Below, one piece after another: positions 54,637 to 64,000 of a DNA stretch of 64,000 bases. Below the pieces are notes generated by a model. The model did no database searches and was not told where the DNA came from. It was given only the letters and a program-made list of their open reading frames with translations. Positions within the stretch are counted from its first letter, which is position 1. The number at the start of each line of letters is the position of its first letter. This DNA comes from Oscheius sp. JU75. Its lineage: Eukaryota > Nematoda > Chromadorea > Rhabditida > Rhabditidae. Both the position numbers and the translations under genes were made by a program. The stretch spans positions 7,068,001 through 7,132,000 of the forward strand of contig JASJZC010000001.1 of NCBI GenBank assembly GCA_037178855.1. Direction: 5' to 3'.

Positions 54637-56442
54637 TTATTTTTGTGTATTCCAAGCGATCACCAGCTGCCCGAAGTACAGTTCTGCCTCGTTCCGCCTC
54701 TGCTCCTGCGCATATATTCTTGTCTGATTCGTTTTGAACACTCTGTAGAACTGGTCCTTCCACTTTGGCATGCTCAGGATGACGGTCAACATGACCACTG
54801 ATGGACCACTGGAAAGTTGATCGTCTACAGAAGATGGTTTACCTGCTCTTTAGCAGCTCGAACATCATCAGACCATGCGGGTTCCAGCCGAAGAAATCCA
54901 TGTAAACTAAAAGAGAACAGACAGCTACTATCCAGGCGGAAGCGGTCAAGGCCGTGTTTTTGCAAAGCTGCAAAAAAAAACGATTTTAGTTTCCGATTGA
55001 CCTACCGTAAGAACTCTTACATTCTCGACCAATTGGAATCTTTTGTTCAGGGAGTAATGCTGTGGCTTTCCCGACAACGAAACTCGGAAGATCATTCTCT
55101 TGTTCCAGAGGATCAACACGAAAAAGAGCTGAAATCATGTACTTATGTCTCTAGGGTACCCTACCACAACATTTGCGAAAATGATGCCTATAACATAGAA
55201 GGCAAACTTCTCCACAGCATCTCCCATTGTGTTCAAATACACGAAATATGTGCCGGTTGCTATGATGAACAAGAGAATCGAGATTGAAATGTATCGTCGG
55301 CTACGTCTCTCATAGTCCTGAACATGGTCTTTGGGTGTGTCCAGTCCTCTGTGAGCGACAGGTGAAAAGAGTCAGTGGTTGTTAGAGAGTTCAGAATCGT
55401 TCAGAGAACTGATTGTCGGGCAGTAGCCGTCAACGTACAAGTCTTGAATGCGCTCCCATTTCCCCTTTGGCGTTGTTGGTTAGGAAAAATGAAAACGCAG
55501 GAAAACACCCGAAAAATTAATGCCATTCTCTACTCAAAAATACCAATAATGGAAATTTTTCGCGGCGCGGACTCCAACCTGGGTCGCGTGGGCCGTAAAG
55601 GCGCGGTACACGAAGTACAAAAAAGCTTTAGTCAAAGATGGTAGCATATTTGAAAATAGATTTTGACTACTGGGCCTGTCGAATATGAAAGTTTGCCTGA
55701 TTTGAACTTTTAGATTGTATATGGACCCGGGACAGTTTGGACACTAGGAAACAAAAATACGTTCCAAAACCAGAACACAAAGCTCAGTGACTTTTGCACA
55801 ATAAACTATCACCTGGCAGAGTTCTACTCTTAATTATTAACATAATTTCCAGCTAATTCCAAAAACCAATTTTCCAATTAAGACTTACCTTTAGATGGTA
55901 CAGGGCGAAGAGACGCTCGACCATGAATGCGGCCGATGCATGGGCCATCACAAAAATGTATATCATTTGAGAACAAGAGGAAATGATTAAAAACACGTCG
56001 CAATTATCTGAAATTAACGTATGCTAATAAGTTCTTGCCTCTAACCAGTCTTGAAATCATAAACTATTGCGTAACCGATAAAGATCATCCTCCCCAAATG
56101 AGCCGGTATTTGGATTCCCACAAAGAGACTGGCGATGTAGGTGAGATTCGTGTGCCAGACTACGGTAGTGGCCAGAAGTTTCAGGAGGAAACAAGCCAAG
56201 ACTATGTCGGTCAGAAGAAATATCGTCTCCAGGGAGTACACGAGATAGTAGGGCCAGAAGATGTGAATCTGACTGTTGACTTTCGGCAGAAAGTCAAAGA
56301 GATTCATGTTGCGGTCGTAGCAGACTGTCATAGAATTGTCTGAATGCATGTGACCGACGTCAAAGTGAAGAAAATAGTCAGACGAACACCTGTCATTCAT
56401 GAGAAGAATAAATTTGTTGTTTGCGGGGAAGCAAGCCTCCAC
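54637..56442 (-). CDS. Sre-like serpentine chemoreceptor
   Basis: Nematode-type seven-helix receptor. The first visible exon starts MEACFPANNKFILLMNDRCS and encodes an extracellular N-terminus, then YYLVYSLETIFLLTDIVLAC (TM1) and NLTYIASLFVGIQIPAHLGR (TM2). Later exons give MIYIFVMAHASAAFMVERLF (TM3) followed by ALYHLKDYERRSRRYISISI, which matches the Sre hallmark ERxFA...DYE...R. Next are LLFIIATGTYFVYLNTMGDA (TM4), VLILWNKR, then TALTASAWIVAVCSLLVYMD and a terminal exon ending FGQLVIAWNTQK. TAA at 54637-54639 overlaps an AATAAA. The intron between the ALYHLK and DYERRS exons is about 560 bp. Class Sre receptors act in chemosensory neurons. The ligand is unknown and the 5' end may extend further. 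Confidence 0.7.
55560..55622 (-). repeat. Weak tRNA-like element in Sre-gene intron
   Basis: On the minus strand: GTGTACCGCGCCTTTACGGC and CCAGGTTGGAGTCCGCGCC, a degenerate B-box. The A-box is poor. Included because it follows the tendency of such relics to occupy introns here. Confidence 0.3.
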
Positions 56443-56499
56443 CAGCTGTTTCTCATATCTGTGCTAATGCTTCTTATCTAAACTGAAGTATGTTCTAAA

Positions 56500-56572
56500 A
56501 CTGGTGCGCTCAGTCGGTTAGCATTCCGACTACAAAACAAAGGAGGGCGGGTTCGACTACCCCGTGGAGCAA
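56500..56572 (+). repeat. tRNA-like element
   Basis: GTGCGCTCAGTCGGTTAGCA (A-box), TTCCGACTACAAAACAAAGG in the anticodon position and GGGCGGGTTCGACTACCCCG (B-box with a pairing T-stem). Closely related to 20803-20880. It lies just upstream of the Sre-like gene. Confidence 0.65.
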
Positions 56573-57092
56573 ATATTTCAGAACTTAGACGGGTTTTTCA
56601 GTTAATACCTGGGTCAGAATCGTCGTTTATTATAACATCATCCGTTTGAAATTTTGGAAAGCATTTCGAGCAGCAGCTTAGACCTATTTAGGAGAGAACT
56701 GGGAAAAAACTACTCCAAATAAGTTTCTGATTTATAACAATGGAGAACAGATTCAGTCCGCTCTTTCAGATATTCTTGGACGTCTAGTAATAGGCTCTTC
56801 TGCTTGTGTGCGCATCAAAAGATAACAACTATTCAAGAGTTCTTGACCTGAATCTTTGTGAGGAAGTTCGTAAGGTTGGAGATAGACAGAGGAGGCTATT
56901 TGCCAGAGTTCAGTCGGAAATTCTTCCCACCCCATCACACGGCATTCTGCGAAAAAACACATTTCCCTCTGATCAATGTGGTTTCCTCTCTATCCGAGGT
57001 CATTTATTCAGTCTATGAGAACATACATGATTTTGTACACAAAAGTGACACGGGGGTAGAAATAGGAGACACGTATCAAGAACACCGGTCTG

Positions 57093-60000
57093 TTACCATT
57101 TGACAAGAGAGACCAACTTGTTTTTGAAATTACGGATGAGGTACTTGCGGGTTTCGTTGAAGACGAGCAGATAGAGTCCGACTAGAGGTCCGATGAGCCA
57201 AACGTGGACGGGCGGCGTATGAATTCCCATCATGTATTGGAAGAAGGGCAGATACATGAAGGCTATGAGGAGCAGCACCTGAAAAGATATATTTCAGTCT
57301 GATCCAAAAAATCCACCTCAATAAGAACGGCAAAGACACAGAGGACATTGGTGACCCCGTGGCGGAAGATGGACACTCTTCGGGTAGTACAGTTGTAAAT
57401 GTGGAAGACTTGAGACATGACCAGAGTTATCTGCCAGGCGGCTGCAGCCTGGCCCTTTATGTACATCTGTTGGTTTTGGTCGAAGACCAGTCCGGTGGAA
57501 GTCGTGAAGTTGGCGGCTCCAACCTATATACGGTAGAGTAAGCTTAGACTTTCCTATCTCTCACCTTCCAGAAGTGTTCTTGGGTAAAGAGTAGGTCGTA
57601 AAAAGAGATCGAATGGTACCAGTAGACGGAGAGGTAGGAGCAGACACAGCCGATCGTGATGGCTATCCCGGCAAAGACGTACGAATAGGCCAAGAGACCT
57701 TTGGAGAGAAGACGAGCGTCTTTCTTTCTCGGCTTCGTGTGCATGATATCCTGCTCCGGCTGCTCATAGGCCAACGATACGGCCGGTGGCATTTCTGAGG
57801 CCAAATCGACGGACAGGATCTGGAGAGGAGTCAAGCCGAGAGGCAGTCCGAGAGCAAAGGACATCATGATCGGGAAGATTTCAGGCCACAAGTGGGCAAA
57901 TGTGTAAGCAAGAGAGAGACGGAGATTGTCAAACAAGAGACGGCCTTCTTCTATGCCCAGAACGATCGAGGCAAAGTTGTCGTCAAGAAGAACAATGTCA
58001 GCTGTTTGCTTGGCAATGTCCGAGCCTGGAAAACAATTGAACTCGAATTTCGAATTCAAGACCTACCACTGAGACCCATAGCTATTCCAACATTGGCTTG
58101 GGCCAATGCTGGAGCATCGTTGACCCCTCCACCCGTCACTGCTACAGTCTCTCCTCTTCTTTGAACCTCTCTCACAATCAGCAGCTTCTGTTCCGGATTG
58201 GTTCGAGCAAAGACGATATACTTGTGCTGGAGAAGAATGTTCCAGTCTCCCTGGGTGTAGCCCAGAAGCTGCTCACCGGTCACAACTGCCCAGTCCCGTT
58301 GTCTTTCTCTTTTCGTTCCATTCTAAAGAACTTTAAGTCATGTCAAAAAAAGAATACCACCTTCCCATTACTCTCAACATAGCCTCCAGTCAGTCCAATC
58401 TGATTTGCCAAGGCCAAAGCCGTAGTCGGATGATCTCCGGTGATCATGAAGACTTTGATGCCGGCCTGCTTGCACTGTTTGATGGCTCCAGCCGTGTCCG
58501 GTCTCGGCGGATCCATGATTGCTGCCATTCCGAGAAAGACCAGATCGTCTGGATAGTTTTTATCATCAGCCGTGAACTTGGTCTTTATGTTCGCGTTGAA
58601 ATGTCTCTGGGCAAAAGCGATGACTCTTCGTCCCTCATTTCCCAACGCCTCCCACGCTCTTTGACACTGGTTCTTGAACTTTTCGTCGATTTCCATCAAC
58701 TCTTTGCCGTTGCGATGAGTAGTACAGCGATTGAGAATGACTTCCGGAGCTCCTTTCATCATGACGACGAAGCGAGCCTCGTCTGGACCTGGAGCAGCCA
58801 CCTTCTCAGTGTCGGTGCCAGCCACGTCGATGAGACACCGGCAAATCATCAGCTGAGAGCGACGAATCGAGTTGAAGGGGATCTCGAATACTGTCTGAAG
58901 CAAAGTTTCTTTAAAATTGACTTCTAACTGACGTGATATCTCTGTCGGATGCCCTCGACTGAAGCATTCTGCTCAACGTACTTGACCAAGGCCACGTCAC
59001 TGGGAATTCCAAAGATCTCATTCTTCTTGCTTTTTCTCTGGCTGTTAGTGGCTAAAATGAATTTATAAAGGGAAGAACTTGCAACTCACGACTGGAATCC
59101 TGTCTGTTCTCGGTTCCAGAAGCCATCGACTGAAGATCGGCAGTCGAGCCGAGACCTCCTCTTCCTCTCTCGGAGACCTGTCCTGTTCTTGTATCCCTGT
59201 ATCTCGTTCATATTTCAAATTTCTACTGAACTCACACGACGAGAAACTTCTTTTTACACGGAGCTGAGAGCATAGCCTCACTGGCACTTTTCTGCATGGC
59301 TCGAAGAGTGGAGACTCGTCTCATCGAGCGGCGTTGATGCTCGAATTGGGCTCGATTGCAGACCGACATGACTGAATCTCTCCGTATTTTCCGAAGGTTT
59401 CAGCTTACCTGTCAAGATGTCTGGAAGCGGATCTTCCAATCGATCCCCCGACTTGATGGCATTTCTCATGGCTCGGAGATGGGGATGCTTCTGATCGACG
59501 CCGAGTCCTGAACCCCTCAAACTTAGACTATTGACTCCACTTACCAGAAACCAGTTTCTCATTGAACCACAAATCTGTGACCACGGTGTTGTTCATTGTG
59601 AGGGTTCCTGATTTGTCGGCACAGATTACGGTAGCAGCACCGAGTTCGTCTGAAAGTTGTTATTCAAAGTATATGAAAACGATACCAATTAGCTCGAGCT
59701 TCTTTATGTAAATGTTCTTCGAGGCCATTCTTCTTGCAATGATCCGGAGCTGGGACATGACAGTCGCTGGTAAACCTTGAGGCACATTGGCCACGATGAT
59801 GACCAGGAATCCTACCACGAAATGGTCCAGTACATTTTCGAATCTGAATGGATATAATCTATAGATTCACTTTAATCCCACTTGGCCACAATACAACCGA
59901 TGAGGAACACTCCGACAGCCATACAAACTGCCAGAACTGTGATAAAGTTGGCAAAAGCCTCCAGTTCAGTCGTGAGCTTGCCTCTCGGCGGGGGAATGTT

Positions 60001-61125
60001 GTGATGGAGATGAGCAATGCCGCCCAGGACTGTGAACTTTCCTGTCCGAATGACCAAACCAATTCCGTCACCCTCCACACAGTAACTGCCCTTAAAGGCG
60101 ACGTTCCTGCTCTCAAAAACGGAAATGTGATCAGCCACTGGCTCGACAGTCGCCTCGAACTTGCTGCTTTTTCCTCTCACATCCGAAGACTCGATCGAGA
60201 GTCCGTTCGTTTGCAGAACCCTCAAATCTGCTGGAATGTGACTGCCTGACTTGAGAAAGACCAAATCTCCGACTACGAGCTCTGCCGTGTCCACCTCCTT
60301 CTCTTCACAGTCCCGGATGACGACAGCTTTCGAAGGCAGAAGTTTCTTGAAGCCTTGTGTCACTTTGCTGGCCTTCCTCTGTTGCCAGACCGATATCAAG
60401 CTCATGAAGATGACGACTAGGATAAGGATCACCGCACAGTAAAGATTTAACGGTTCGTTGTTCCCGTTGGCTCTGTGGATTATGTACGTCACTATCGAGA
60501 GGATTGCGGCTCCTGCAAACGAAAGTTTACTTTGAGAAAACTGTAATCCGGACCTGTTAGAAGCAGCCAAAATTTGTAGTGGAACTGTTCTTTCAGTAGC
60601 GATATCCAGGTGTCGTCTTTGACGGAAGGTATCACATTGTTGCCGCCATCTTTCAGTCGTTTCCTGGCCTCTTCCGTGCTGAGACCATCGCTTCTCTCAG
60701 GAAGCTCTGTGAAGATCAGCGAGTCCGGATAAACATCTTTTAATTGCTCGAGCGAGAGCTTGTGCTCAACGAAGGAGCGTCCAATTTCCTAATTTTGAAT
60801 CTTGTAACACTGTTTTGTCTCTCGTTACCTGTCGAGCTTCTGCGACATTTTGAGCGGTGCTGGGACGGATTCGGTCTCTTCTGCGCCATCGGAGACAAGA
60901 GATTCCCTTCTCAATGTCTTTGTCTGGACAGACTGAAAAAGGTGACGTCGATTCGAGTAAACGGGGATCAAGGAACGTGCTTTGACCTCGACACGTAGCG
61001 GGAATAACAGACCTGGGATTTTGGAGCTGGTGGTTGTGTCGTTGTTAGTCTTGCAAGAACTGCTACAGTCAGGGAGTTGATGCTCAGCCCAGCCCATTGC
61101 TTACTTGCTGCTGGTCATGCTGTGT
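57093..61125 (-). CDS. Na,K-ATPase-like P-type ATPase with altered catalytic motifs
   Basis: P2C-type ATPase alpha-like subunit. The first codons are MTSSK at about 61122, followed by small Ser/Thr-rich exons. The body reads [48 protein letters not shown] and [20 protein letters not shown]. Then come DVRGKSSKF at the TGES site, [14 protein letters not shown] (TM4; PEGL in pumps), [12 protein letters not shown] (phosphorylation site, Asp kept), [13 protein letters not shown] (nucleotide binding, kept) and [10 protein letters not shown] (kept). Next are [20 protein letters not shown] (TGDG in pumps), WPEIFPIMM (TM5 Glu kept) and [18 protein letters not shown]-terminal helices end [15 protein letters not shown], stop at 57093-57095. 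The changed residues imply loss or strong change of pump cycling. C. elegans CATP-1, reported to act independently of pumping, is the obvious comparison. Confidence 0.85.
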
Positions 61126-61551
61126 GGGAAAACTGGAACCAGAAAAATTTTTCTCTATCATAAATCTGCAGAGGAGAAGAAGGAAGACATGACATCATCG
61201 CGGGGACAGTTTGGGAGGGGGGTTGAGAAGAAACGATAAAAGAACCACATTGTGACGGGAGACGCGCAGCACAAAAGACACACACCTAGGTCGAAAAGAA
61301 ACATCATATTTTTGGGGGAATAATAGGCAGACAATCAATCTGGGAAAAGGTCGGATCACATGGTCATCAGCCTTATCATAGACACACTATCGATGTCTTT
61401 CAAAGACGCTCGACTGTAATAGCGGACTTTTTCCAAGGCTCTTTTAGAATTGTGGATACTTGGTGAATCTGCTGCTGTTTGGGAACAGGAGCTCGACTGT
61501 CTAACAGAGACAAGTGTGGTATCCCATGCAAGACAATAAATGGAGTTAGAC

Positions 61552-61630
61552 CGCCGAGCGGATTCGAACCCGGGTCGCTTGAGCCAAATGACAGCACTTT
61601 ACCAGTACACCAATTTTGGAAGGCGGCCCG
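61552..61630 (-). repeat. tRNA-like element, best preserved in the window
   Basis: On the minus strand: CCGCCTTCCAAAATTGGTGT, ACTGGTAAAGTGCTGTCATT, TGGCTCAAGCGACCCGGGTT and CGAATCCGCTCGGCGG. The A-box (TGGTGTACTGG) and B-box (GGGTTCGAATCC) are intact, and the outer CCGCC can pair with GGCGG. Internal mismatches argue against a functional tRNA, but it should be folded to check. Confidence 0.55.
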
Positions 61631-63391
61631 CAGACAGATAGATGAAGATGGCTCGCATACAGGATGGAACGGTTCCGCTGACCGATAAAGCCAATGTTTA
61701 GCTATATGAGTAAGAGTGAACAATTTGTATACATTCTGTCAAGCCCACGAAACGAAAGAGAGAGGGAGAGAAAAAGAATGAGTATACAGTTGGTCAGAAT
61801 TGGGGGAAAAGACGAAAACCAGGTTTCACATGGGAGGGACAGAAGAGAACCACTCAGTGTAAGACATTGATTCGAAATGCGGCTACCAGTTTTCTCTTCT
61901 TGGTGACAAGAAAAAACAACTGGATAATCCGCGAAAAATGGCGCGGTGGTCTCTTGTGTTTATTGATAGATACGCAGTCCCCCCGAATCGGGTAAGAGAG
62001 CTTGTGCGGTTGGCAAACCAGATTCTGAACGCGGACACATCGATCAAAACGATATCCCCTACCATCAAAAAGGTCAAAGGGTCCTCCTCTCTTTCGTCTT
62101 TGTCACATCGGATTACGGGGTCAGAGTGACGCTTTCTTTTGAACAGAGTGGAGGGCGGACTGCCATCGACAGTCTCCTACTGTTTACTTCCTAGAGAAAT
62201 AGGAAAAGGAGAAAGAGTGATAGTGAACGCCTTTTTGGGTCGGAACAGTTGTCGTCTCACATTAAAGGACTAATTTGTAAGTAACCTAACATCGACAGTC
62301 TACCAATCCGAAAGAAATACTTGAATGTGGTACTTTGGATAGACCTAAACCGTTTGAGACAATTGTGTCTACTTCGTGTTTTTAGGCCCAATCTGGCAGC
62401 AGAACCCTTTCTGACAGTAGTTTGAAGAATGACCGCCAAGAACACTTTGCACCCGTCTAGATGATGGACGCGCGAACCAAAGCCCCGCTAGACCAATGTT
62501 CAAATCCCACGAAAAAATGATCAACTGTGCCTTTGGTTCGAGGGGTCTTTATGACTTTTCGAGAGACGGGTGCACGGAATGAAACTAACAATGGTCGAGT
62601 GCGGTAGCTGTCCGTTTTAAACTGAAACAAAAGAAAGAAAGAGAGAGAGAGATCAATATAATACGTCTCGACCCTCGACTCTTGACAAAAGAAACAGACT
62701 GTTGACAGCGACATTTTGACCTGAATTGGACCCCGGAAGACCGTTCAAGTGCACAGCACCAGTTTGGTATCGTAGTTGCAGCGCGCGCTAAAGTGATGTC
62801 ATGCCAGAATGATCCTCCCCGATTTTACGAGCTTTTAACGGACACAAATTGCGGGTTTTCGGTCAAGGAATAGAGACGAGCGGGAAGTCAGAGATTTTAG
62901 GCTACTCAACTAAATGTTTGGATAGACTACCGTAGCGGTTGCAAGTTCTTAACAGAAGATTCTAAGGTTCTGTTCACTGTTCTGCAAAGTTTTCAAGGTA
63001 AAAAGCATGTTTGAACGCGGTTGATAACAAGCTGGTGTAGCATAAAATGTTTGTGAGATGGTAAGTCACAAGAAAGGAATTCAATAGAGCCGAGGTTTCA
63101 ACCCAAGGCAGCGTCTCTTTCTCAAACTCAAAAGTTAGAAACGGTAAGCGACCTTCTAGTGAGAACAAAATGGACAGACTACCCAGTCTCTGGGCCAGAA
63201 TGATATCATGAGACTAACAATAGTTAGTGTCAACAAGAACCCCATAAAATCCCCTGTGATCAGTGGAAATCAGGATTCTACTGTAAAGCTACCGTAACCA
63301 GCGTTCAGCTTCCCAGAGTGAACCGGCTTTGTAGGAAAGAAAAAGAGTGGGAGAGAACCTCAGAAGGAAGTATGGCTATCTTGGAAAGGGG

Positions 63392-63450
63392 GGTCGAACC
63401 GAGATGGTCTCCCGACGTCATCGGGATGCATGCCCCCCACAGCAACACGT
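63392..63450 (-). repeat. Weak tRNA-like element
   Basis: On the minus strand: GTGGGGGGCATGCATCCCGA, then CCATCTCGGTTCGACCCCCC. The B-box and T-stem are good; the A-box is not evident. Confidence 0.35.
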
Positions 63451-64000
63451 TCGACAATATGCCGGGTGCAACCCTCTTCCGGAGTGAGTGAAAGATGAAC
63501 TGCAAACAGTCGCGGACAGGAAAAAAGCCGAGGGCAATTAACGCCTGAGGCGCGAAACAAACAGACAAAGTCAGAATCTTGAGAGCGGAGATCACATCTT
63601 TTTCCTGGTGTAGGAACTCGACCAATTGCAGGTGGAAATACACGGAATTTTTCAATTCAAAGTGCAAAACATCCAAAAGGGATTGTTCGCGTCACTTTTA
63701 GGAACTTCGTTGCAGGAGCCTTGACTTGTCAATTCTAAGACTCGCTTCTATTCCAATGCAGAGAGCAATCAAGTCGTCTTCTGTGCTGTCGTCTCCTACA
63801 GAATCAGGCTTCGTTTCATAAAGTTTGTTCTTTTGTCGCAATGTTTCCTAGTTACCCTTCGCTCATGAATTTCTACGGTCTCCAAAAAGGCGACACACTT
63901 TTGCACACACTTTTGGTTACCTTTCTCTCCCACCTTGACTAGGATCTAAGGTAGTCCCGAGCAACAGATTTCAGAAACTCAGATTTGAATGCTCTAAGTC

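Larger units (their letters stand above)
61126..64000. other. Terminal 2.9 kb without a convincing gene
   Basis: Several ORFs of 60-120 codons occur (for example minus strand 63305-63676), but none shows a recognisable family or a splice-consistent extension. Three tRNA-like stretches are present. The region lies upstream of the P-type ATPase and may hold its promoter. Confidence 0.5.

Noticed and set aside
58340-58927. 195-codon plus-strand ORF
   Set aside because: Antisense to the P-type ATPase nucleotide-binding exon, whose KGAPE and GDHP motifs are clear on the other strand.
62457-62520. tRNA-like stretch with TGTTCAAATCCCA
   Set aside because: Only a B-box-like string is present; the A-box and stems are absent, so I did not list it as an element.
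63305-63676. 123-codon minus-strand ORF
   Set aside because: It overlaps a tRNA-like relic, and no homologous family or exon partner was recognised.

Overview
The window is animal nuclear DNA, most likely from a nematode that is not especially AT-rich. Genes are dense and spliced. Introns are very short (many of about 35-55 bp) with GTAAG-like donors and TTTTCAG acceptors. The gene content also points to a nematode: a glutamate-gated chloride channel built like C. elegans avr-14, an Sre-like serpentine chemoreceptor, small secreted proteins resembling the nematode MIG-18-type fibronectin-I domain, and orthologues of gld-2, pbrm-1, dap-1, nanos and glass. I cannot place the species.

Layout. 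1-0.64 kb: C-terminus of the mitochondrial trifunctional protein alpha subunit (+). 0.84-2.1 kb: Glass-like zinc-finger factor (+). 2.2-5.5 kb: small secreted or membrane protein genes on both strands. 6.1-7.0 kb: a multipass membrane protein (-). 7.1-9.6 kb: repeat-rich block with palindromes and CAGA tracts around one orphan terminal exon. 10.0-10.9 kb: Nanos-like zinc-finger protein (+). 11.2-11.9 kb: tail-anchored protein (+). 12.0-14.6 kb: double-length tyrosyl-tRNA synthetase (-). 15.2-16.9 kb: GLD-2-type poly(A) polymerase (+). 17.0-20.2 kb: avr-14-like channel with two alternative pore cassettes (-). 20.3-23.4 kb: no recognisable genes. 23.4-25.2 kb: divergent Cys-loop receptor (+). 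25.8-30.2 kb: FERM protein with a C-terminal membrane segment (+). 31.1-39.3 kb: polybromo (-). 40.6-45.8 kb: armadillo/BTB protein (+) with a dap-1 gene nested antisense in its largest intron. 45.8-47.7 kb: MFS transporter (-). 47.9-49.4 kb: decayed prolidase (-). 49.8-51.2 kb: uncertain membrane-protein exons (+). 51.2-53.9 kb: SLC9B-like exchanger homologue (-). 54.6-56.4 kb: Sre-like receptor (-). 57.1-61.1 kb: Na,K-ATPase-like P-type ATPase (-). 61.1-64 kb: no convincing gene.

These are separate housekeeping, neuronal and germline genes rather than one pathway. The observations I rate highest are: the P-type ATPase with several catalytic signatures changed; the avr-14-like pair of phase-matched pore cassettes; the dispersed tRNA-like elements, several sharing sequence; the pseudo-dimeric TyrRS; the SLC9B homologue lacking the usual acidic pair; and a prolidase with several stops but intact metal ligands. 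All gene models are read by eye. Internal exon borders are approximate unless stated, and spans run from first to last coding base including introns.
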